Source: Acidobacteriaceae bacterium
GTDB lineage: Bacteria > Acidobacteriota > Terriglobia > Terriglobales > Acidobacteriaceae
Length of the DNA: 64,000 bases
NCBI GenBank assembly: GCA_003140075.1
Contig: PLIO01000070.1
Coordinates: 77,363 to 141,362 of the forward strand
Direction: 5' to 3'
Of the stretch, positions 33,100 to 41,000 are shown piece by piece. Position numbers and translations under genes: made by a program. Each line of letters opens with the position of its first letter. The first letter of the stretch is position 1. The notes under the pieces are model-generated. The model ran no database searches. It saw only the letters and a program-made list of their open reading frames with translations, and was not told the origin of the DNA.

Positions 33100-33705
33100 C
33101 TAGGCGATGTTTCCGATTGCCGGGCGCCCTAGGATCCTGCGGGCGGTATCAAGGAGAGAGACTACCGCAGTCGACTGTTCGTTTTTCCGCCATGCCATGT
33201 AAAGCTCGATCTTCGCCTCAGGTTCATTCAGTCGCACGGAAACCAGATCTATGCCAGAGACCGAACGATTAACGACCGCGCCCACTCCCAGGAATATCCC
33301 TTTGCCCGATCCAATCATAATGGCACCAGCTTCTTCATGGGGTTCAACATGCCGGGCCATCAGGTGCGACGTCAATCCCTGCTTACTGTATAAAGCCATG
33401 ATCTTGTCGTAAAGCCCGGTGGAGAAGCTGCGGTTGAAAATGATCAAGGGTTCGTCTGCAATCTCTTCCAATCGGAGAAATCTGCGTTTCGAGAGGTGGT
33501 GTGTTCTCGGCAGGACGACAACAAATTCTTCTTCGAAGAGCAACTCGCAGTCCAGGTTGACTTGGTCGACGGGAGGCCGCAAAAAGCCAATGTCAATTTC
33601 GCCCTTGCGCAGCGCCTCATTCTGAAAGCTGGAGAAGACATCCCTGCACTCGACGTCGATTGCGGGAAGCTGCGTGCGGTGCTCGAATACTACCTTGCTA
33701 ATTAG
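33100..33705 (-). pseudogene. 3' half of a LysR regulator cut by a transposon
   Basis: On the - strand this encodes the ligand-binding half of a LysR protein, in frame from the target-site copy (LISKVVFEHRTQLP) to the stop. It matches the second half of the intact LysR at 36876-37778 over its full length (for example CELLFEEEFVVVLPRTHHL). The DNA-binding half is missing here and lies at 36484-36800, on the other side of the mobile element. Joining 36800-36484 to 33697-33100 gives 915 bases, exactly 305 codons with no stop inside. No start is available for this half on its own. Confidence 0.9.
33698..33705. repeat. Target-site duplication, left copy
   Basis: CTAATTAG directly precedes the left inverted repeat. 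The same eight bases follow the right inverted repeat at 36484-36491. Eight bases is the normal target duplication of the IS1595 family. The site is itself a perfect palindrome and AT-only apart from the end bases. Confidence 0.93.
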
Positions 33706-33730
33706 GGCAAGAATATACTTGCCTCGCCCA
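33706..33730 (+). repeat. Left terminal inverted repeat
   Basis: Twenty-five bases matching the reverse complement of 36459-36483 with three mismatches (positions 6, 10 and 17 from the outer end). It also contains the -35 box of a likely promoter for the passenger genes. Confidence 0.92.
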
Positions 33731-33747
33731 TGGCAAGTCTATACCAT
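33719..33747 (+). promoter_or_regulatory. Probable promoter of the passenger genes
   Basis: TTGCCT (33719-33724) and TACCAT (33742-33747) are separated by exactly 17 bases. The boxes lie at the same distance from the element end (bases 14-19 and 37-42) as the transposase promoter does on the other side. The passenger start follows 32 bases after the -10 box. Matches to consensus are moderate, but the mirrored position supports the call. Confidence 0.55.
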
Positions 33748-33778
33748 ACTCCCATGAAGTCAAGCCGGAGTGCTCCCC

Positions 33779-35281
33779 GTGTCTAGAGGCGAGAAATTCC
33801 TTTGGGGGGCCGATTTCATGATTGGCGGAATCGGTTGGTTCTTCGGCGGACCCTATGCGGGATTGGCGTGCTTCGCAATCGGAGCTTTGCTTATATTTTT
33901 CGGATTGACCGAGAACGCCCGCCCCCGATGGAGGCGAGTAATGTTCGAGACGGTAGAGAAGATTCACAGAGCCTTGGGAATCGAATCGACATGGGCGTTT
34001 GTGCTGATAATCGCTTTTGGCGCAGCTCTGATTTTCGGCACCGTGGGTGGGGCGATAGCATGGATCGTAGATGCTGGCTACAAACATTCCTCTGAATACA
34101 AGGCGGATCATCCAGACCCAAAACAGCAGACCGCGACGGCGACAAATAATTCGGCACCCCAGAGTGTCGCGGTCCCGCAGAGCACATCCATCCAAGGGGC
34201 GCAGAGCGCAAGAACGACAACAATGCCGAAATCCGGCTCAGTAAAAACCTCAGCCCAAAAAGAAGGGAATACGCAAAAACGGCAATCTTCCAAGACGCCG
34301 GACACCGGACCTGATATGAAGATGCTGGCTGACGTGATGGCTGGCAAACCTGTACCCGCTTCGTCCCCACCATCCAAGGCTAAAGCTCCAGTTCCAGCAG
34401 GTCTACCTCCGCCCGGAACATACCGTTGCCCCGACGGGAAGTTGGTGCCTGAGCATCATGCAGAGCAGTGTGGGGCGAGCAATATAGTCATGCGATACAA
34501 CACCTTTGATGGCGGCCCAAGCAACGGAAATCCAGCTGGCGGAATTTCTCCCGTAGGCGATGGGAGCCAGACTGATTGTGCACTCAGGAATAGCGCCATA
34601 ACCAACAACGTCTATCGAAATGGCGTAGTGCCTGATTTATCGAGTCAGTGTGATTCTCAATTCAGCAATAACCTTACCGAGGGGCAGCCACAGGGTAAGG
34701 ATCGTCCCCAACTAAAAATCGGAGGCAAGGAGAACGACATAGGGCATAACACATTTCCAGAAATGAATGTAACAACTACGGATACGTCCGAAAGGAACAA
34801 ACTGCACGACAACTTATTTCAAGCCACCAACGCACCACAGAATGCGACAGGCGCTAAGAATGGAAAAGGCGCAGATTTGGGTGCCATTAATAAGGCGCAG
34901 ACGCAGAACCGATATCCCGGAGCCTACCCGGATGTGCCGTGGCCTGTTGCCAAGACCGTCTTGCATGGAACGCCTTCCAGCGTGGCGGATCAGTTAGCAG
35001 CATTTATCGACGATGCACACAAGATCGTTGCTATTTTCATTAAAGATGACAACTCGCAATCGCTCGCCGAAAGCGAAAAAGCATGGGAAGCAGAAGCGCA
35101 ATCGATAATAGCCACGAACTTGGGGAAGCAGTTTGCTCAGGAGTTCGACGAGGCAGCGTCAACAAGCACCACATACCCGCCGGGTCATAATGCGAGGGGT
35201 GGCAGCATCTGCAATCTGATCGATGCCAAAGTTTCTGTTCTGTCTACATTCGTGAATCAGTTGAGGGCGGCGACTCACTAA
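33779..35281 (+). CDS. Passenger gene of the element: large membrane-anchored protein, function unknown
   Basis: I do not recognise the family. From the GTG at 33779 (GGAG eight bases upstream) the protein has 500 residues. Residues about 8-42 and 72-100 are hydrophobic, giving two or three membrane passes. Residues 105-225 are Ser/Thr/Pro/Lys-rich and probably disordered. A small Cys-bearing segment follows (YRCPDGKLVPEHHAEQC). Residues 230-345 repeat Asn-rich phrases (VMRYNTFDGG, AITNNVYRNG, DIGHNTF, KLHDNLFQ) that resemble turns of a right-handed beta-helix. The last 100 residues look helical. The stop overlaps the next ATG (TAATG). A start at GTG 33770 is possible. Confidence 0.75.
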   Translation: MSRGEKFLWGADFMIGGIGWFFGGPYAGLACFAIGALLIFFGLTENARPRWRRVMFETVEKIHRALGIESTWAFVLIIAFGAALIFGTVGGAIAWIVDAGYKHSSEYKADHPDPKQQTATATNNSAPQSVAVPQSTSIQGAQSARTTTMPKSGSVKTSAQKEGNTQKRQSSKTPDTGPDMKMLADVMAGKPVPASSPPSKAKAPVPAGLPPPGTYRCPDGKLVPEHHAEQCGASNIVMRYNTFDGGPSNGNPAGGISPVGDGSQTDCALRNSAITNNVYRNGVVPDLSSQCDSQFSNNLTEGQPQGKDRPQLKIGGKENDIGHNTFPEMNVTTTDTSERNKLHDNLFQATNAPQNATGAKNGKGADLGAINKAQTQNRYPGAYPDVPWPVAKTVLHGTPSSVADQLAAFIDDAHKIVAIFIKDDNSQSLAESEKAWEAEAQSIIATNLGKQFAQEFDEAASTSTTYPPGHNARGGSICNLIDAKVSVLSTFVNQLRAATH

Positions 35282-35433
35282 TGCCAAATAACACTCAAGA
35301 AACATCGGAGTTTCAGAAGTTTGATGCCGTCATGCGCAAGATTCTCTCAGTCTCCAAAGAGGAACTGCAAAAGCGCGAGAAGGCATGGAAGCGCAAGCGC
35401 GAACGAGCAAAGAAAAAGCGGGCGACTTCTTAG
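35281..35433 (+). CDS. Small basic protein coupled to the passenger gene
   Basis: This 50-residue frame starts with an ATG whose A is the last base of the preceding stop (TAATG), a classical coupling arrangement. The N-terminal half is mixed (EFQKFDAVMRKILSVSKEEL) and the C-terminal half is very rich in Lys and Arg (KRKRERAKKKRATS). It is probably helical and could bind nucleic acid or the passenger protein. I recall similar small Lys/Arg-tailed frames from other bacterial genomes but cannot assign a function. Its 3' end overlaps the transposase terminator on the other strand. Confidence 0.6.
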   Translation: MPNNTQETSEFQKFDAVMRKILSVSKEELQKREKAWKRKRERAKKKRATS

Positions 35434-35439
35434 CCCGCT
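35413..35439 (-). terminator. Intrinsic terminator of the transposase gene
   Basis: On the - strand AGCGGGC (35439-35433), a 9-base loop and GCCCGCT (35423-35417) form a perfect 7-bp stem, followed by a T-rich run (TTTTCTTT). It lies 47 bases after the transposase stop. The same DNA encodes the last codons of the small basic protein on the + strand. Confidence 0.75.
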
Positions 35440-35485
35440 GTCCTCGACCTTGCCGCCGAGCGGCCCGTGTCTGGGTAGTCCTTGC

Positions 35486-36421
35486 TCAATTTGGTTTGCC
35501 GGTTAATTGAGCGAACGTGATGCGCTTGCCGACAATCTGGCGAACGGCTATATCGAAGCGGCCAGCATCGTCGATGTCCTTGCGGTTGTTGAATCGGAAC
35601 ATCTGTTCGTCGAGGTAACGGTGAAGATGAAACGGCTCTACCGAAACATACGTGCCAGAGATGCCGCGCTTCAGGAGACTCCAGAAGTTCTCCAAGCCGT
35701 TCGTGTGTACGCGGCCATCTACGTACTGAGTCGCGTGGTCAACGACTTGATGCGCGTAGTCCGCTGCCAGTCCATCGTAGGACATGAGAGCATCGCTGTA
35801 GAGAGCCGCGCCAGCAGTTACATGCTTGCGTACTTCCTCTTGCAAAACAGTTTTGCGACGGCTAGGAACCACGGCAGCCCGAACCTTTCCCCCGCGCTCA
35901 AGAATGCCCATAACGGCAGTCTTGTCCTTGGTGCCAGTTCCAGTAATCCGGCGCTTGCGCTCCGAGACGTGCATATTTCGCGCCTTGCCGCCGATGAAAG
36001 TTTCATCAACTTCGACTTCGCCGCCGAGTTTGGAACCAAAGAAATCGTCCTGCATCGCAAGGCGAATGCGTTGGAGCATAAACCATGCAGACTTCTGGGT
36101 AACGCGAACGTCCCGCGCAATCTCGTAACTGCTGACGCCGTTCTTGCAATTCGTGAGCATCCAAGTTGCGGTAAGCCACTTGTCCAACGAAATTGGCGAA
36201 TCCTCGTAGATCGTTCCAACCTTGACAGAGAACTCCCGTTTCGGGTGATGGCTACCACACTTCCAAGTGCGGCGCTTTGCGTTAAAGCTAACCTTGGTAG
36301 CTCCGCAACCGGGACAAACCACGCCGTTCGGCCAGCGACGAACAGCAATGTAGTCGATGCAGTTGTCAGAATTCGAGAAGTAAACAATCGCTTCTTGAAG
36401 GCTCTTTGGTTCTTGGTTCAT
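35486..36421 (-). CDS. IS1595-family (ISXO2-like) transposase
   Basis: The protein has 311 residues. An N-terminal zinc-binding segment has CPGCG (Cys36/Cys39) and KCGSHH (Cys55, His58/59). The ISXO2-like nuclease core shows VDETFIGGKARN (Asp139), LYSDALMSY (Asp210) and HTNGLENFWSLLKRG (Asn241/Glu244), then HLHRYLDEQMFRFNNR. It cuts and joins the element ends. The ATG at 36421 is preferred because GGAG lies eight bases upstream and a good promoter ends 20 bases before it; the frame is open to a TTG at 36451. No frameshift or stop is present, so it should be active. Confidence 0.93.
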   Translation of the reverse strand: MNQEPKSLQEAIVYFSNSDNCIDYIAVRRWPNGVVCPGCGATKVSFNAKRRTWKCGSHHPKREFSVKVGTIYEDSPISLDKWLTATWMLTNCKNGVSSYEIARDVRVTQKSAWFMLQRIRLAMQDDFFGSKLGGEVEVDETFIGGKARNMHVSERKRRITGTGTKDKTAVMGILERGGKVRAAVVPSRRKTVLQEEVRKHVTAGAALYSDALMSYDGLAADYAHQVVDHATQYVDGRVHTNGLENFWSLLKRGISGTYVSVEPFHLHRYLDEQMFRFNNRKDIDDAGRFDIAVRQIVGKRITFAQLTGKPN

Positions 36422-36441
36422 CTTCGTTCTCCAGTAACGAA

Positions 36442-36470
36442 AATGTATCAAAAACCAGTGGGCGAGTCAA
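36442..36470 (-). promoter_or_regulatory. Transposase promoter in the right inverted repeat
   Basis: On the - strand TTGACT (36470-36465) and TACATT (36447-36442) are 17 bases apart, close to the sigma-70 consensus. The -35 box lies within the terminal inverted repeat. The transposase ATG follows after 20 bases. Confidence 0.7.
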
Positions 36471-36483
36471 GTAAATTATTGCC
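36459..36483 (-). repeat. Right terminal inverted repeat
   Basis: Twenty-five bases, inverted match to 33706-33730 with three mismatches. The outer end GGCAA is identical on both sides and abuts the CTAATTAG target copy. Confidence 0.92.
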
Positions 36484-36491
36484 CTAATTAG
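36484..36491. repeat. Target-site duplication, right copy
   Basis: CTAATTAG, identical to 33698-33705, and the last part of the N-terminal LysR half before the element begins. Confidence 0.93.
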
Positions 36492-36800
36492 GCCGCCCAA
36501 ACCGGATGCGATGCCAATCCTGACAATCCCGGACTCTCCTTTTTGGGCGTGGCGAGCAGCCTCCATCGCATGTCCGGCCTGCAAGACGAGCTTTCTCGCT
36601 TCACCGAGAAATACCTGACCTGCCTTGGTGAGCGCAACGCGCCTCTTATCTCGCATAAAGAGCGTGACGCCCAGAGCTTCCTCTAATTGACGGATCTGAC
36701 GGCTCAGCGGCGGTTGCGCGATGTGCAGTTGTTGCGCTGCCTTGCTGAAGTTGAGATATTCGGCAACCGCGATGAAGTACCGAACGTGACGGAGTTCCAC
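36484..36800 (-). pseudogene. 5' half of the transposon-cut LysR regulator
   Basis: This part encodes the winged-helix half of a LysR protein (ELRHVRYFIAVAEYLNFSKA, PPLSRQIRQLEEALG) from a GTG at 36800 to GGLIR, where the element starts. The frame stays open into the element as far as 36366, so a chimeric 144-residue product with DNA-binding domain, linker helix and a foreign 37-residue tail could be made. The ligand-binding half is at 33100-33705. Next upstream, 75 bases away, is the stop of the intact paralogue. Confidence 0.9.
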
Positions 36801-36875
36801 GGGTCGAAGCTCCTTCCTCGCGAATGAGCAGATGCAGCCTCGGAACCACGGCCTTTAAGGGCTTGAACAATCGGT

Positions 36876-37778
36876 CTAGGCAACGTTCCTGTGTGCCGAG
36901 TCCCGGAAGATGCGGCGTGCAACATCGAGGAAAGAGAACACAGCCGTCGATTTCTCGTTTTTCCGCCACGCCAGGTGGAGCTCGATCTTTGCTTCAGGTT
37001 CATTCAGCCGCACAGAAACCAAATCGCGCGAACGATGGGGAATTGCGCCCGCTCCCAAAAGAATCGCTTTTCCCGATGCCACCATAGCTGCGCCTTCTTC
37101 ATTGGACTCAACGTGGGTAACCGTCAAGTGAGAGGTCAAACCCTGCTTGCTGTACAAACTCAGGATCTTTTCGTAAAGCCAACTGGAAAAGCTGCGGTCG
37201 AAAATGATCAAGGGTTCGTCCGCAACGTCTTTTAACCTTACAAACTTGCGTTTCGCCAAGTGGTGCGTCCTGGGCAGGACGACGACAAACTCTTCCTCGA
37301 AGAGTAGTTCGCAGTCCAAGTGGACCTGATCGATGGGGGGGCGGAACAAGCCGATGTCGATTTCGTTCTTCCGCAGAGCCTCATTCTGCAGGCTGGAGCA
37401 GATGTCCATACATTCAACGTCGACGTTGGGAAACCGTTTATTGTGCTCGCGCACCGCGTTGCCGATGATTCCGCCTAAACGGGAAGGGACGCCAATCCTT
37501 ACGATTGCGGATTCTGCTTTCTGGGCCTGACGAGCCGCCTCCATCGCATGTCCGGCTTGCACAATGAGCTTTCTGGCCTCCTCGAGAAAGACTTGTCCCT
37601 CCTTGGTCAGGGCGACGCGCCGCTTGTTCCGCAAAAAAAGTGCAACTCCGAGATCCTCCTCGAGCTGGCGGATCTGGCGACTCAGAGGCGGCTGCGCGAT
37701 GTGCAGCAGTTGCGCCGCCTTGCTGAAGTTAAGGCATTCCGCAACGGCAATAAAGTATCGAACGTGACGAAGTTCCAC
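36876..37778 (-). CDS. LysR-type transcriptional regulator
   Basis: The protein has 300 residues from the GTG at 37778. Residues 1-60 are the winged helix-turn-helix (ELRHVRYFIAVAECLNFSKA). The rest is the two-lobed effector domain. It resembles the CatM/BenM/CbnR group, which respond to aromatic breakdown products such as muconate. The long open frame further upstream (to 37949) crosses operator-like DNA and is unlikely to be translated. It is divergent from the TonB-dependent receptor, with two ATAC-N7-GTAT boxes between them, so control of that receptor and of itself is likely. It is a tandem paralogue of the cut LysR gene. Confidence 0.9.
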   Translation of the reverse strand: MELRHVRYFIAVAECLNFSKAAQLLHIAQPPLSRQIRQLEEDLGVALFLRNKRRVALTKEGQVFLEEARKLIVQAGHAMEAARQAQKAESAIVRIGVPSRLGGIIGNAVREHNKRFPNVDVECMDICSSLQNEALRKNEIDIGLFRPPIDQVHLDCELLFEEEFVVVLPRTHHLAKRKFVRLKDVADEPLIIFDRSFSSWLYEKILSLYSKQGLTSHLTVTHVESNEEGAAMVASGKAILLGAGAIPHRSRDLVSVRLNEPEAKIELHLAWRKNEKSTAVFSFLDVARRIFRDSAHRNVA

Positions 37779-37791
37779 GGGGTCGTATTCT

Positions 37792-37806
37792 ATACCCCTT
37801 AGGTAT
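37792..37806. promoter_or_regulatory. LysR-type operator, box 1 (ATAC-N7-GTAT)
   Basis: ATACCCCTTAGGTAT fits the ATAC-N7-GTAT dyad known for the CatM/BenM group and the general T-N11-A rule. It lies 14 bases before the GTG of the lysR gene, a place suited to autorepression. Confidence 0.65.
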
Positions 37807-37916
37807 ACTTTCGAAATCTTTCCTCCACCACGAATATTGAGTGTGCCCGATACAGAGACAATGGGCATCTGACCCCGATGTCTTTTCCATGGAGGTATCC
37901 CCTCATTTTCGAGTCC

Positions 37917-37931
37917 ATACCCAAAAGGTAT
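37917..37931. promoter_or_regulatory. LysR-type operator, box 2 (ATAC-N7-GTAT)
   Basis: ATACCCAAAAGGTAT is a second perfect ATAC-N7-GTAT dyad, 141 bases before the ATG of the receptor gene. The distance to box 1 is 125 bases between centres, close to twelve helical turns, which would allow looping between bound tetramers. Confidence 0.65.
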
Positions 37932-38071
37932 GACCATCCGACCAAACATGTATTGGACAGTTTCCTGGTTTCAAACGATGCTCTCGAAAAACCAAGTGCG
38001 CTCGCGAGGAACCTGCCTAGCCGGTTGGTAACCGGCGAGCGCTTTGCGCTACGTGAGGGAGAAAGAAAGCT

Positions 38072-41000
38072 ATGAGACTACGTTCCATGTTGAACGTTTG
38101 GTTAGTGGCCGTGGCAGCCGTTGGTCTGACTCCTCACATGCTCGGACAGGCGACAGTCAGCTTTGCGCAGCTAAATGGAACTGTCCAGGACGCAAATGGC
38201 AGGGTTGTGGTTAGCGCCGCTGTGGTCTTGCGCGAGCTAAGCACAAACCATTCTTACAACGCCACTGCTAACACGTCGGGCTATTACTTTATTCCAAATC
38301 TTCCCCCCGGGCAGTACGAGCTTACGGTGCAATACTCCGGTTTTGCGAAATACGTGGAAACCGGGATTCCGCTGACTGTGGGGCAGACGGCGACTGTTAA
38401 CGTTACTTTGAAGGTAGCGACTGCCGGTGAGTCGATCACGGTCAGCACCGAAGCCCCGGCCGTCGAACCCAGCCGCACCGAGATTAGCCAGGTCATCGAC
38501 ACCCATGAGATCCAGTCGTTGCCCACGTCGACCCGCCAGTTCGTCGACTTTGCCCTGTTGACGCCCGGGGTCGCGACCGGAAGGACCAGCCTGCAATCTA
38601 CTTTCACCGAGCCGGACGTTACCAGGATTTCGTTCGGCGGGATGCGCGACCTGAGTAATGCGGTGACCGTCGACGGCGCCGACTACATCGACGAAGGCAC
38701 CGGCTCGCAGCGCGCTACTCCTTCACAGGAGGCGGTCAGCGAATTTCGTGTGGTCAACAATAGCTTCGGAACTGAGTACGGCCGCGCTCTCGGCGGCATC
38801 GTCAACGTAGTTACCAAGACCGGTACGAACGATTTGCACGGGTCGGTCTATGGATACGTCAACAACCAGGGCGCTGATTCAAAAGGGCTCCTCACCCAAG
38901 CGGCCTACGACCAATATCGCCGAAACCAGTTTGGAGCCACTCTAGGCGGCCCGATCCGCAAGGATAAGACCTTCTTCTTCACGAATTACGAGGGACAGAG
39001 GCTCGGGCAATCGCCCACGTATCCCGCTACCCTTATCGGCAATCTAAGCACAATCCAGGCCGTAAAGACTTCTCTTGGACTTGCGCCTGAGAACCTCAGC
39101 ACTCTCAAGACGCTCAACAACGACAACGGGTTTGTGCGGTTGGATCACCAATTCAATGCCAACAACCGCCTGTCCATTCACTATGGAATCGTGGATGCGC
39201 GCGATCTGAATGTACTGGTCGGCGATACTCTCGATGGCGGCGGAATCGGCGCGCCCAGCGACGGACACGACGCCTTCCTGCGCGACCAGTCCCTGGTGGG
39301 ATCGATCAACTCCGTGTTGAAGCCTGATTTGGTGAACACGTTCCTCGTCCAGTACGCCAGGCGTCAGTACAATTTCCCGGCAGTCACGGGACAACCCAAT
39401 CTCGACGTGCCTAACACCCTCTCCTTCGGACATAATTTCGGCACGTTTGATGCCCTGGACGAAAGCCGGCAGCAGATCTCCGACAGTTTGGCATGGATCA
39501 AAGGCACCCACTACTGGAAGTTTGGCGTGGATTCGAATTTCATCCAGAATTTCGTGATTTGGCCCGGCTTCACTCCCATGCGGATCGTTCTGCCGAACAT
39601 CAACTGCATGGTGGATTTTGCCAACTTTGAAAATCCCAACCCCACGCTGGCGAATCAAATTCCGTCGGTTCCGGCGGATGGACCGTGCCCAACTGCATCG
39701 ATCACGCCCCCCGACTTCGGGCTTCCGCCCGCTGGTACAGTCGGGGGTAATCCGAACGATCCTCTCAACGGGGTGCCCATCGTGTTTTGGGGAGCTCCGG
39801 TTGGAACCGGACCGATCGTGCAGGGCAGCCTTCCGCCGCCTGTCCCCACCACTTGGCAGAATGCCTACGTCAATCCCCAGGACTACGATGTCAACCTGCA
39901 TCACAATTACTTTGGAGCTTACTTTCAGGATCAGTGGCGCATCAATCCCGAGTTCACCTTGAATTACGGCTTGCGCTGGGACGTGGAGACGGGTTTATCG
40001 CAGATCGTTAACCCGGATCACCGCAGCTTCCAGCCTCGGATCGGTTTTGCTTATTCGCCTACCAAACACACCGTCATTCGAAGCGGCTTCGGCATTTTCG
40101 ACGATCACTACAACATGACGTTCTTCTTTGTGACTTACCCGCAGCGTGAGGTTGTGATTCCCAATGCACCGCAGCCCTGGGTGAGGCAAGGAAACTCAAC
40201 CGCCACGTGGGTGCTCAACCAGTTGAGTTTCGACGCTCCCAACGTTGGCAACATCGTGGGCGGCGTCCCAACGCCTCTTCCCTATCCGGATGGATCGACG
40301 GTGCCCACCCCGGCGCAGGCGGCGGCGGCTATGGTATTGACGGGGCAGGCTCCGCCTAACTTCAGCACCGGCCCCGGTCCCGGACAAAGTTCGACCCTTC
40401 CCCCAGGCGGGTCGTTTGTCACCAACAGCGGCGGCGGCTTTGATCGCAATACGCGAACCGCGTACTCGGAGCAAGCCAGCCTGCAGCTCGATCAGGAGGT
40501 TGGGAAGGGGATGGTTTTAAGTGTAGGGTACCTATTCTTGCGGGCACACAAGCAGGTACGTCCGGAAAACTTGAATGTTTGCCCGTCCGCCGGGCTTACC
40601 AACTCAGCTACCACCTGTGCGCCCGCAGAGGACATTCCGGGTCCTCCCATCACGCCAACGGGACCGTTCCCAAACAACGAAATGCTTGACGGCAAGCCCG
40701 CATTCAGCGGCGTCCTCTATAACAACGCCGGCCTGATGTATTACCTGGACGGTTCCGGAAATGCCGAATACAACGGCGCTACGTTTGCGGTCACCGACCG
40801 GCTGGGCCAGTACTTGCGCTTCAGCGCGAACTACACCTTCTCCCATACTCAGGACGATGGAACCTTCACCACTTTCGTTAGCACTCCTGAGAGTCTGTAC
40901 AACCGAAATCTGGAACGGGCCGACTCGGTGCAGGATGTCCGCCATCGTTTTGTCGCCAACTTTACTGCCGACACGCCCAAGCACAGCTCTACTGTGTTAC

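Larger units (their letters stand above)
33706..36483 (-). mobile_element. IS1595-family element with passenger genes (2778 bp)
   Basis: The element is bounded by 25-bp inverted repeats (33706-33730 and 36459-36483, 22 of 25 identical: GGCAAgAATaTACTTGcCTCGCCCA against GGCAAtAATtTACTTGaCTCGCCCA in the opposite sense) and an 8-bp duplication. Inside are, on the + strand, a 500-residue membrane passenger protein and a 50-residue basic protein coupled to it, and on the - strand a complete ISXO2-like transposase. It split a LysR gene cleanly, and the empty site can be restored in frame. All parts look intact, so the insertion may be recent. IS1595 elements with passenger genes are known; I do not recognise this passenger set. 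Confidence 0.92.

Noticed and set aside
35507-36487. 326-codon + strand open frame
   Set aside because: It lies opposite the transposase, whose motifs are clear. The translation has no family features, and its end falls on the target duplication by chance.
36366-36800. Intact short LysR-like gene
   Set aside because: It is only the 5' half of a gene cut by the element; the tail comes from transposon DNA.
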